Shown here: positions 6,477 through 13,669 of the stretch, piece after piece
Numbering within the stretch: the stretch's first letter is position 1
Layout of the letters: every line of letters starts with the position of its first letter
Origin: Spirochaetaceae bacterium
GTDB lineage: Bacteria > Spirochaetota > Spirochaetia > Treponematales > Breznakiellaceae
Length of the DNA: 21,498 bases
Reading direction: 5' to 3'
Assembly (NCBI GenBank): GCA_031257135.1
Contig: JAIRPH010000066.1
Location: forward strand, 1 to 21,498
Position numbers and translations under genes: made by a program
Notes under the pieces: generated by a model
What the model was told of the DNA's origin: nothing
Databases searched by the model: none
Seen by the model: the letters and a program-made list of their open reading frames with translations, nothing else

Positions 6477-9400
6477 TTAATCCGCGGCTTTCATAGAATC
6501 AGCCATTTTGATGGCGTTTAGTTTTTTGAGCATAATGAGGTTTACTCCTGCGGAGAAGACCAGCGTAATCAGCGCGGAAAAGATGAAACTTGCCGGGGCG
6601 ATAGTTCTTCCGAACATGAGGTCTGGATTTTCCGCCACGCTGATGATGAAGCTATGCAGTGGGATTCCTAAGCCTAATCCGGCGAGCGCGCCGAATACGC
6701 TGAGGACCGTTATTTCCCGGAATATATATGCCGCGGCTTCAATTCGGTGGAATCCGAGAACTCTGAGCGTAGCGATTTCGCGGGTACGCTCGTTGATGTT
6801 GATATTGGTTAGATTGTACAGCACGATCATGGCAAGTCCGCCTGCCGCGAAGATAAGCACCAGCACCACAAAGCCGATGCTTTTCAGCAAGTTATTGTAA
6901 GACGCCTGCGTCCGGGAGGTGAAATTCGCGGCGGACACTGAATCTTCCGCCAGCATGGCGGCGGCGAGCTTATCCTGTACGGCGGGGTCTCGGATGCCGG
7001 TATCCGCGAACACGGTGCGGTAGGAAATAGTTCCGCCGAATCCGCCGGCGTAGGCTTGGGAGCCGATATACGCCGTAACGCCGACATAATTTTCGGTAAC
7101 GCCTGACAGGGTAAGGGAGGCTTGAATTCCTTTAGCGTTTTCCAGCATAAAGGCGTCTCCTACCGCGATGCCGAATCGTTCTGCAATTTTCTCGGTAAGG
7201 ATTACCTGAGTATCGGAAAAGAGCAGAGGCCGTTTGGTGCGGCGGTTTCGTAAGTTAATAAAGTTCGGCAGGAGTTCCGGCGTTTGGGGAACCACTATTT
7301 CGAGGTTGATTCGTTCATTTCCTTTGACGATGTATCCTTGTTCGATATGGATTGGAATCCACTGCTTCAAAGACCGCCGATTTTCTTTGAAGGTCTGGCT
7401 GGTAATATTCTCGTGCAGGTCAATTTGGAAGTCATACTGTATAATTTCCTCGAACTGGGTTCTGGCAATATCGGTTACGGAATCCCGCAAGCCGAAGCCT
7501 GCGACCATCAGCGCGGTACAGCCGGCGATGCCGGTAACGGTCATGAAGAAATGCTTTTTTTGGCGGATAAGGTTTCGGGCGGTTACTTTGTGGGTAAACT
7601 TCATCCGGTTCCAGACGGGGGTGATGTATTCAAGGAAGACGCGCTTTCCTGATTTCGGGGGGCGGGGAACCATGAGGAACGCGGGTTTCTCCCAGAGGGA
7701 ATGATAGCAGGCGTATATGGTAGCTCCCATGGTACAGGCTAACACCGATCCGCAGGCGGCAAGTCCGAAGGACCAGTTGAATTCGGCGATCATCGGGGGC
7801 AGGCGGTACATGGTGGAAAAGGCGTTGTAGAGGATAATCGGCAGGCATTGAAATCCTGAAATCATGCCTGCTATTGAACCGAGAACGCCGGTTAATCCGC
7901 AGTATATCAGATACTTAGAGAGGATAGTCCGTTTTTGGTATCCCAGAGCTTTTAAGGTTCCGATTTGGGTTCGTTCTTCTTCCACCATCCGGGTCATGGT
8001 GGTAAGCGCGACCAGCGCGGCGATGAGGAGAAAAAAGACCGGAAAGACTTTCGCTACGTCCGCGATTTTTTCCACGTTAGACTTGTAGTAGCGGCATCCG
8101 ACGTTGGCGTTACGGTCCAACACGTACCATCGGGCGGCGGGGATAGTTCCGTCCGTAAGGCTTTGGCGGGCCCGGGCGAGCTGGCTTCCGCCGTCCGAGA
8201 GCCGAGCGAAGGCTTCTTCGGATTGGCGGCGGTATTCGGCTTCGCCCGCTTCGATTTGCCGGCGGGCTTCTTCGAGGCGGCGTTTTCCCGCGGCAAGTTC
8301 GGCTTCGCCGGCGGTCAATTCCTGTTCGGCTTTGGCGAATTCCGCTTCGGCTTGCTGTTTGCCTGCTACAAAAGCGGCTCTGCCTTGCTGGAGTTCCCGT
8401 TCTTTGATGCTGATCGTCAAATATCCGGCGGTATAGGCTTTTCGTCCTTCCTCGTATTGAGCTATGGCTTCGCGTACTTTGGCGGGCAGAAGCACGGACT
8501 TCCGGGCTTTTTCGATTTGAGGCTCCGCGGCGTCGAGTTGGGCTTTGCTTGCGGTAAGGGTTCGCTTCGCCGCCGCGATTTCGGCTTCTCCTGCGGCGAG
8601 AGCCGCCTCGGTATTGGACAATTCGTTCATAATCTGCCGGCGTTTCGTTTCGAGCAGGCTCCGGGCGGAGGCGGTTTCGGCGGCGGCGGCGGCGAGTTCC
8701 GCTTCTCCGGCGTCGAGTTCCGCGGTTCCGGCGTCGAGTCTCCGCCGAGCCGCGGCGAGTTCCTGTTCCGCGGTTTCTTTCGCTTGCTGATACTCCGTTT
8801 CCGCCTGAGTCAGGTTAGCTTCGGTAATTCCTCCGGCTTCGAGGATGATCTGATCCCGCCGGATTTGCGAGCGCGCTGTTCCGAGATTTTCGACGGCGAT
8901 CCGGGCTTTATCCACCGCTTTCTGATACGGTTCGGTGAAGCCGGTGAGGGAGCGGGCGGTTTTGAGGGTAAGATAAAAATCCGTATACGCGGGCAGAGCG
9001 TAACAGGTTTCCCGCACAAACATGACGGTTCCGAGGCGTCCGTTTCCGATGCCGGTAGGTTCCCGATCCATGGCGATATACAAGGGGCTTTTGACGATGC
9101 CGGTCACCGTAAAGCGGGTGATCCGATAGGCTTCGCCGAGGGTTTTAAGGGTTCCGTATTCGAGGGTTTCTTCGGCTATGGTAAGGACCGAGCCGAGTTC
9201 AATTTCAGCGAAATAGCCTCCTCCCTGAAGCGCAAGGCACTCGGAATCCCGTTCAGGCATCCTGCCTGACAGAAGTTCCGGGCGGTTGGCGAAGTTTTTT
9301 TCAGGCGTTCTTCCAAAGGGCAGACCGTAAATCCGGGCGGCGAGATTCTCGTCTCCAGAGGTTTTAACCAGCGCGTCGGTAACATAGGCGGGGAACACCA

Positions 9401-9650
9401 GATCGATTTCCGGCAGGGTTCTAAGCGCGTCGGCGTCCGCGCCGGTTAAGCCGAGGGTTCCTTTGACAAACAGGTCCATCATGTTGGACTGATCGAAATA
9501 CCGGTCAAGAGAGATTTTCATGTCCGGCGTGGTCGCCAGCAGTCCCGCCATGAAACCTACGCCGAGGGCGACGATAGCAAAAACCGCCACAAAGCGTCCT
9601 ACGTTTCCTCGAATTTCCCGGACTATGGTTTTATGATAGGTCTTACCCAA
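6477..9650 (-). CDS. FtsX/MacB-type ABC transporter permease with long coiled-coil insert
   Basis: This 1057-residue membrane protein has two tandem FtsX-type halves. The first has a membrane helix near residues 17-38, an extracytoplasmic MacB-like domain to about 270, a very regular Ala/Glu-rich coiled coil from about 280 to 500 (repeats such as AGEAELAAG), then three helices beginning near 535. The second half repeats the plan: helix, extracytoplasmic domain and three helices near the C terminus. Both halves carry the family motif after their first core helix (TQIGTLKALGY and REIATLRVLGF). Such permeases move no small solute but transmit ATPase motion to the periplasm (lipoprotein release, peptide export or cell-wall hydrolase activation). 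The start is a TTG at 9650 with GGTGAGG 7 nt upstream, overlapping the ATPase stop codon; no ATG occurs before the first membrane helix. Confidence 0.9.
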   Translation of the reverse strand: MGKTYHKTIVREIRGNVGRFVAVFAIVALGVGFMAGLLATTPDMKISLDRYFDQSNMMDLFVKGTLGLTGADADALRTLPEIDLVFPAYVTDALVKTSGDENLAARIYGLPFGRTPEKNFANRPELLSGRMPERDSECLALQGGGYFAEIELGSVLTIAEETLEYGTLKTLGEAYRITRFTVTGIVKSPLYIAMDREPTGIGNGRLGTVMFVRETCYALPAYTDFYLTLKTARSLTGFTEPYQKAVDKARIAVENLGTARSQIRRDQIILEAGGITEANLTQAETEYQQAKETAEQELAAARRRLDAGTAELDAGEAELAAAAAETASARSLLETKRRQIMNELSNTEAALAAGEAEIAAAKRTLTASKAQLDAAEPQIEKARKSVLLPAKVREAIAQYEEGRKAYTAGYLTISIKERELQQGRAAFVAGKQQAEAEFAKAEQELTAGEAELAAGKRRLEEARRQIEAGEAEYRRQSEEAFARLSDGGSQLARARQSLTDGTIPAARWYVLDRNANVGCRYYKSNVEKIADVAKVFPVFFLLIAALVALTTMTRMVEEERTQIGTLKALGYQKRTILSKYLIYCGLTGVLGSIAGMISGFQCLPIILYNAFSTMYRLPPMIAEFNWSFGLAACGSVLACTMGATIYACYHSLWEKPAFLMVPRPPKSGKRVFLEYITPVWNRMKFTHKVTARNLIRQKKHFFMTVTGIAGCTALMVAGFGLRDSVTDIARTQFEEIIQYDFQIDLHENITSQTFKENRRSLKQWIPIHIEQGYIVKGNERINLEIVVPQTPELLPNFINLRNRRTKRPLLFSDTQVILTEKIAERFGIAVGDAFMLENAKGIQASLTLSGVTENYVGVTAYIGSQAYAGGFGGTISYRTVFADTGIRDPAVQDKLAAAMLAEDSVSAANFTSRTQASYNNLLKSIGFVVLVLIFAAGGLAMIVLYNLTNININERTREIATLRVLGFHRIEAAAYIFREITVLSVFGALAGLGLGIPLHSFIISVAENPDLMFGRTIAPASFIFSALITLVFSAGVNLIMLKKLNAIKMADSMKAAD

Positions 9651-9659
9651 TGGAATACC

Positions 9660-10361
9660 TCACCATTCTATCCGCTCTACCGGCAAAGGATGCGGATTCG
9701 CCTCTACATTAAGGATTTTACCGTTTTTGATGCGGATAATCCGGTCAGCCATGTGCGCTATCGCCTGATTATGGGTAATTACGATAACGGTTTTGCCGGT
9801 TTTCTTGCAACTGTCTTGAAGAAGCTGGAGAATATGCTTTCCGGTTTGATAATCCAGCGCGCCGGTCGGCTCATCGCAGAGCAAAATTTTAGGATTTTTC
9901 GCCAAAGCCCGCGCGATGGACACCCTCTGCTGTTCTCCGCCGGAAAGCTGAGCGGGAAAATTATACATTCGGTTTCCAAGCCCTACGGCAATAAGGGTTT
10001 CCCGCGGATTATAGGGGTCTTTGCATATTTCCGATGCAAGCTCCACGTTTTCCAGAGCCGTAAGATTCTGGATAAGATTATAAAATTGAAATACAAAGCC
10101 TACTTCATAACGCCGGTAATCGGTCAGCCGCCGTTCAGTCAAACCGCTAATATCCAGATTATCCAAGATAATAGCTCCAGAGTCGCAGGAGTCCATGCCC
10201 CCCAGCATATTTAGAAGCGTCGTCTTTCCCGCCCCGCTGGGTCCTACAATCACGCAGAATTCACTTTTTTCTATCTCAAAGTTCATAGCGTCGGCGGCGG
10301 CGATTCTATGCTCGCCTGTCCCGTAGTATTTGCATACCTGTCTAAATTCAATGTAACTCAT
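9660..10361 (-). CDS. ABC transporter ATP-binding protein, LolD/MacB type
   Basis: This 233-residue ATPase is the energy-coupling subunit of the FtsX-type transporter encoded 9 nt downstream. The Walker A motif GPSGAGKT is at 40-47, the Q-loop in VFQFYNL near 90-96, the signature LSGGEQQR at 139-146, Walker B ILLCDEPTGALD at 159-170, and the switch His in ITHNQA near 197. LSGGEQQR and CDEPTGALD are typical of the LolD/MacB/FtsE group. It is the first gene of the five-gene envelope operon. A TGTTATACT extended -10 element ends 8 nt before the ATG and no Shine-Dalgarno is present, so translation may start at the very 5' end of the transcript. Length and motifs are complete. Confidence 0.95.
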   Translation of the reverse strand: MSYIEFRQVCKYYGTGEHRIAAADAMNFEIEKSEFCVIVGPSGAGKTTLLNMLGGMDSCDSGAIILDNLDISGLTERRLTDYRRYEVGFVFQFYNLIQNLTALENVELASEICKDPYNPRETLIAVGLGNRMYNFPAQLSGGEQQRVSIARALAKNPKILLCDEPTGALDYQTGKHILQLLQDSCKKTGKTVIVITHNQAIAHMADRIIRIKNGKILNVEANPHPLPVERIEW

Positions 10362-10369
10362 GCAACTTT

Positions 10370-10378
10370 AGTATAACA
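10370..10378 (-). promoter_or_regulatory. Extended -10 promoter of the envelope operon
   Basis: The minus strand reads TGTTATACT, an extended -10 (TGn plus TATACT at 10370-10375), 8 nt before the ATG at 10361. The -35 region (AGTTTT at 17 bp) is poor, as is usual for extended -10 promoters. The expected start of transcription lies within a few bases of the ATG. Confidence 0.5.
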
Positions 10379-10423
10379 CAGAGGGCGCGGGAAAAACTAG
10401 CCCGTTTTTAGATAAACCAGCGA

Positions 10424-10438
10424 TTCTTATTATAAGAA
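10424..10438. promoter_or_regulatory. Perfect 15-bp dyad, candidate operator
   Basis: The arms TTCTTAT and ATAAGAA flank a single T between the two divergent operons. The dyad is 63 bp upstream of the -35 box of the sugar-transport operon and 49 bp from the -10 box of the envelope operon. It could bind a dimeric regulator of either. It is not followed by a T-run and is too short-looped to act as a good terminator. Confidence 0.35.
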
Positions 10439-10500
10439 CGTTTTCCTCTAAAAGCAGAACGGATTTAAATACCATCGGCTTGTCTGTACCGAATAGACCG

Positions 10501-10529
10501 TTGACATAACAAATTTTGACTGGTATATT
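10501..10529 (+). promoter_or_regulatory. Strong sigma70-type promoter of the sugar ABC operon
   Basis: A perfect TTGACA (10501-10506) is followed after exactly 17 bp by TATATT (10524-10529), itself preceded by TGG. The leader would be about 25 nt and includes the GGAGG ribosome binding site at 10549-10553. Confidence 0.8.
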
Positions 10530-10560
10530 TTTAAAAAATTTAACTTTTGGAGGAAAATCT

Positions 10561-11874
10561 ATGAAAAAAACGCTTTTAGGGATTTTGATTGGGGCGGCGA
10601 TTACCACTGCGGTTTTCGCCGGAGGCAAAAGCCAAAACGCCGCCGGAAACGCGGACGGAACCGTAACGCTGTCGGTGTATATGCAGATGGATTTAGCGAG
10701 TCCTCAGTATGAGTATTGGCCCGTTACGCTCGACGCTTTCGCCAAAAAATACCCCAACATCAAGCTGAACTTCGAGTATGTTTCAGGGGAGCAGTTTCAC
10801 GACAAATTTCAGGCAATGGCGGCGACCGGGGATATTCCCGACCTGTTTACCTGTTACGCCGGCGCGCGCTCCAGCTACATCTTGAATCGGGGCATGGTAA
10901 AAGACCTGCGCCCCTACCTGACCGACGCTTTTAAAGCGAATTACAATCCCGCGATTTGGGCTTCTCCCCAGGGACCTAATGGAGAAATCTACATCATTTC
11001 TCCCAATATGGCGGTCTGTACCGTAATCTACGTCAACGAGAAACTGCAAAAAGAACTCGGCTTGTCCGCCCCTCAAACGCTGGACGAGATGATCGCGCAG
11101 GTTCCGGCAATCCGAGCGGCAGGGCTTACGCCCCTCATGTTCGGGAACAAAGGGCAGTGGCAGGCTCAGTCCCTCCTGCTTTCTATGCTGGTAGACCGGA
11201 TGGGCGGAACTTCTTGGTTCGATAAAGCCATGACCGGCGCGGCACAATTCACGGACGCCCCTTTTGTAGACGCCCTTTCGGTGATTAAACGGATGGTGGA
11301 CACTCAGCTCTTTCCTCCCGGAGTGAATCAGCTCGAAGGTCCTGAAGCATGGGGCGCGTTTGTGCAGGGCAAAGCGGTCTATCTCTTGGATGCGGGGTGG
11401 CGCATCTCCGCTCTGAAAGGCGCGGCTTCTCCGGAGGATTACGCTCAGTACGGCGTCATGGCGTTTCCCGCGGTCTCAGGCGAGATCGTTAAGGGTTCCA
11501 GCGCGGCGACTCTGGGAGAAGCCCTCGCCATGAACGCCAAGCTCTCAGGCGCGAAAGCGGACGCGGCATGGAAGTTTTTAAGTTTCATCTACGGACAGGA
11601 AGGCGCGGATACTCTGATGAAATACGGCTCGGTTCCCACCTTTAAGCTGGATTACAGCAAATATTCGATAGACAGCCTGAACAAAGCCTATATTACCCTC
11701 ATCAACGCTCAGTCAATGGGCTATGTAATCGACGCAAAAATGGACGGCGAAGGCGTAAACGGCGTGCTTAACCCCGGAATTCAGGCGGTTATGATGGGAG
11801 ACAAGACCCCTGCCCAGCTTGCCTCGGAATACGAAACTTGGGTTGCCGCTAACGATTCCCACCGGAAGAAGTAG
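10561..11874 (+). CDS. ABC sugar transporter substrate-binding protein
   Basis: This is a periplasmic family 1 solute-binding protein (CUT1 class) of 437 residues that delivers an oligosaccharide or glycoside to the permease pair encoded downstream. The start at 10561 is set by GGAGG 7 nt upstream; the longer open frame would begin inside the promoter. The signal peptide has Lys at 2-3, a hydrophobic core and a likely signal peptidase I site after AVFA (about residue 20). No lipobox Cys is present, unlike many Gram-negative-type spirochaetal binding lipoproteins. The mature part shows the usual two-lobe pattern, with KYPNIKLNFEYVSG, NGEIYIISPNMAV and the C-terminal AWKFLSFIYGQEGAD stretch. 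It is first in the operon and followed by a hairpin, fitting higher expression than the permeases. The substrate cannot be read from sequence. Confidence 0.92.
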   Translation: MKKTLLGILIGAAITTAVFAGGKSQNAAGNADGTVTLSVYMQMDLASPQYEYWPVTLDAFAKKYPNIKLNFEYVSGEQFHDKFQAMAATGDIPDLFTCYAGARSSYILNRGMVKDLRPYLTDAFKANYNPAIWASPQGPNGEIYIISPNMAVCTVIYVNEKLQKELGLSAPQTLDEMIAQVPAIRAAGLTPLMFGNKGQWQAQSLLLSMLVDRMGGTSWFDKAMTGAAQFTDAPFVDALSVIKRMVDTQLFPPGVNQLEGPEAWGAFVQGKAVYLLDAGWRISALKGAASPEDYAQYGVMAFPAVSGEIVKGSSAATLGEALAMNAKLSGAKADAAWKFLSFIYGQEGADTLMKYGSVPTFKLDYSKYSIDSLNKAYITLINAQSMGYVIDAKMDGEGVNGVLNPGIQAVMMGDKTPAQLASEYETWVAANDSHRKK

Positions 11875-11881
11875 CCCTTTC

Positions 11882-11909
11882 CTGAAGGTTAGGCTCCGCC
11901 TGCCTTCAG
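11882..11909 (+). terminator. Intercistronic hairpin after the binding-protein gene
   Basis: The arms CTGAAGG (11882-11888) and CCTTCAG (11903-11909) pair perfectly, and GGC/GCC pairs inside the loop. It starts 8 nt after the stop codon and has only an A-rich sequence behind it, so it is more likely an mRNA-stabilising or attenuating element than a full terminator. Such hairpins commonly lower permease relative to binding-protein expression. Confidence 0.5.
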
Positions 11910-11922
11910 CCGGAAAAAATAT

Positions 11923-12801
11923 ATGAACTATAGAACCTATAAAAAAGTAAGCTATTACTCTTTTGTATTGCCTGCGTTTCTTATTTATATAAGCGTCATC
12001 TTATTTCCGGTGGTCTTCAGCTTTGTTTTGGGCTTTACCCAGTGGAAAGGCTACGGAGAGATGCGGTTTGTCGGATTTGACAATTACAAGCGGATGTTCT
12101 CGGACCCGATTTTTCACATCGGACTGCGGAACAATATAATGATCGTGCTGGTTTCCGTATGCGGTCAGATTCCGCTGGGGATGCTCCTCGCGTATATGCT
12201 TCACCGGAAAATGGTGCGTAAAACGAACCTTTTCGAGACCCTCATCTTTCTGCCTATTACGATTTCGTCGGTCATCGTAGCCCAGCTTTGGAACCGGGTA
12301 TTTTCGCCCATCGGCATTGTACCCGCCCTCATCCGAACCGCGACGGGCAACCCGGATTACGTGATGACTATCGTAGAAAGCAAGCGTTTCGCGGTCGTAC
12401 CTATCATGTTTGTCCTCCTGTGGCAACATACCAGCCTCTACATGGTTATTTTTCTCGCGAATCTTCAGCGGATTCCCGCGTCGGTTATCGAAGCCGCCCA
12501 GATCGAAGGCGCGGGAGAAGGAAAAATCTTTCTTTCTATTATTACGCCCATGCTGAGTTCGGTTATATTTATCAACGCCATCCTCGCCATATCGGGAAGT
12601 TTCAAGAGCTTCGACCTGATATACTCAATGACCGGCGGAGGTCCCGCTCATTATACCGAGGTCATCGCGGTATATATGTACAACACCACCTTTGTTCATC
12701 AGAATTACGGATATGGAAGCGCGCTGTCTATTATCATCATCCTATTTATCATCCTTTCCCTCCTGATGACCCGGGGAGTCTCGAAAGCCTTTAAAATTTG
12801 A
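11923..12801 (+). CDS. ABC sugar transporter permease (MalF/UgpA-like)
   Basis: This 292-residue inner-membrane protein has about six hydrophobic helices, starting near residues 10-33. It has the conserved EAA loop (IEAAQIEGAGEGKIF, then ITPML) that docks the ATPase. Size and motif fit the first of the two permeases of CUT1 importers. The ATG lies 49 nt after the binding-protein stop codon, beyond the hairpin, and has only a weak ribosome binding site, consistent with reduced expression. It pairs with the permease at 12815. No ATP-binding subunit is encoded in the operon, so a shared MsmX/UgpC-type ATPase from elsewhere is expected, as is common for CUT1 systems. Confidence 0.92.
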   Translation: MNYRTYKKVSYYSFVLPAFLIYISVILFPVVFSFVLGFTQWKGYGEMRFVGFDNYKRMFSDPIFHIGLRNNIMIVLVSVCGQIPLGMLLAYMLHRKMVRKTNLFETLIFLPITISSVIVAQLWNRVFSPIGIVPALIRTATGNPDYVMTIVESKRFAVVPIMFVLLWQHTSLYMVIFLANLQRIPASVIEAAQIEGAGEGKIFLSIITPMLSSVIFINAILAISGSFKSFDLIYSMTGGGPAHYTEVIAVYMYNTTFVHQNYGYGSALSIIIILFIILSLLMTRGVSKAFKI

Positions 12802-12814
12802 ATAGGAGAATCTT

Positions 12815-13660
12815 ATGGAAGAAAGCCCATTAAAACAGGCGCCCCTGAACTGGCGCATCGCCGCATACGCCTTCATGCTGATCTTCGCCATCCTGACCTT
12901 GTTTCCGCTTCTGTGGCTGGGGTATTCCTCGCTGAAGCCCCACGCGGAAATCATGCTCCATCCGCTGGGACTGCCCCGAAAGCCCTCGCTGGACAACTAC
13001 GCCAGAGCATGGTCCATGGGAGGTCTTGGAACCGCTTTGGGAAACAGCTTTATCTATACCATCGCCGCCACAGTAGGGACCTTATTTCTCGCCCTTGCCG
13101 CAGGGTATGGAATCACGAAGTTTCCTTTTAAAAGCGGCGCGTTTTTTACCGCCGCGTTTGCGCTGGGACTGATGATCACTGTTCACGCGGTAATCATTCC
13201 CCTCTTTTTGGCGGAGGTCAAAGCCGGGCTTATCAATCGGCGGTTAGGGATTATCCTGCCGTATATCGCCTTCGATCTGCCTATGTCAGTGATGATCGCC
13301 GTTTCCTATATCAAGGGCATCCCGGAAGCTCTGCTGGAATCCGCGGAAATCGACGGCGCAAAATACGGCTACGTGTTTTGGCAGATGATCGTCCCTCTTT
13401 CAACGCCGGTTATCGCCACCATGGCGATCCTTTCGTTTCTCCGCCACTGGAACGAATTCCTGTTCGTGTTCGTCTTTACCAATAAGATCGCCCTAAAAAG
13501 TCTGCCCGTGGCGATTACTCAGTTTGCGGGAAGACAGAACATCGAATACGGACTGCAATACGCTTCGCTGGTTATCGGCATCCTGCCGATGATCGTTTTC
13601 TATACCTTTTTCCACGCCCAGCTTATTAAAGGCTTTGGAGAAGGGGCTTTGAAAGAATAA
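12815..13660 (+). CDS. ABC sugar transporter permease (MalG/UgpE-like)
   Basis: This 281-residue inner-membrane protein is the second permease of the CUT1 importer. It has six predicted helices, the first at about residues 14-35, followed by a YSSLKPHAEI stretch typical of the MalG group. The EAA loop reads LLESAEIDGAKYGYVFWQ and then MIVPLSTP. AGGAG lies 7 nt before the ATG, which starts 13 nt after the partner gene ends. The C-terminal FFHAQLIKGFGEGALKE matches the usual end of this group, where the tail reaches towards the ATPase. Confidence 0.93.
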   Translation: MEESPLKQAPLNWRIAAYAFMLIFAILTLFPLLWLGYSSLKPHAEIMLHPLGLPRKPSLDNYARAWSMGGLGTALGNSFIYTIAATVGTLFLALAAGYGITKFPFKSGAFFTAAFALGLMITVHAVIIPLFLAEVKAGLINRRLGIILPYIAFDLPMSVMIAVSYIKGIPEALLESAEIDGAKYGYVFWQMIVPLSTPVIATMAILSFLRHWNEFLFVFVFTNKIALKSLPVAITQFAGRQNIEYGLQYASLVIGILPMIVFYTFFHAQLIKGFGEGALKE

Positions 13661-13669
13661 GGAGTCTCT

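Noticed and set aside
7965..9269. A 434-codon open frame on the plus strand opposite the permease coiled coil
   Set aside because: It is antisense to a well-supported permease. The Ala/Glu-rich repeats avoid stop codons on the other strand; the product is Gly/Phe-rich, has no family signature, and no ribosome binding site is evident.
10391..10411. Intrinsic terminator between the divergent operons (AAAAAC and GTTTTT arms)
   Set aside because: The arms are AT-rich and weak, and both neighbouring operons start here and run outward, so no transcript needs to end at this point.
10368..10628. Minus-strand open frame covering the divergent promoters
   Set aside because: It runs through the sugar-operon promoter and the signal-peptide region of the binding protein, and has no coding features.
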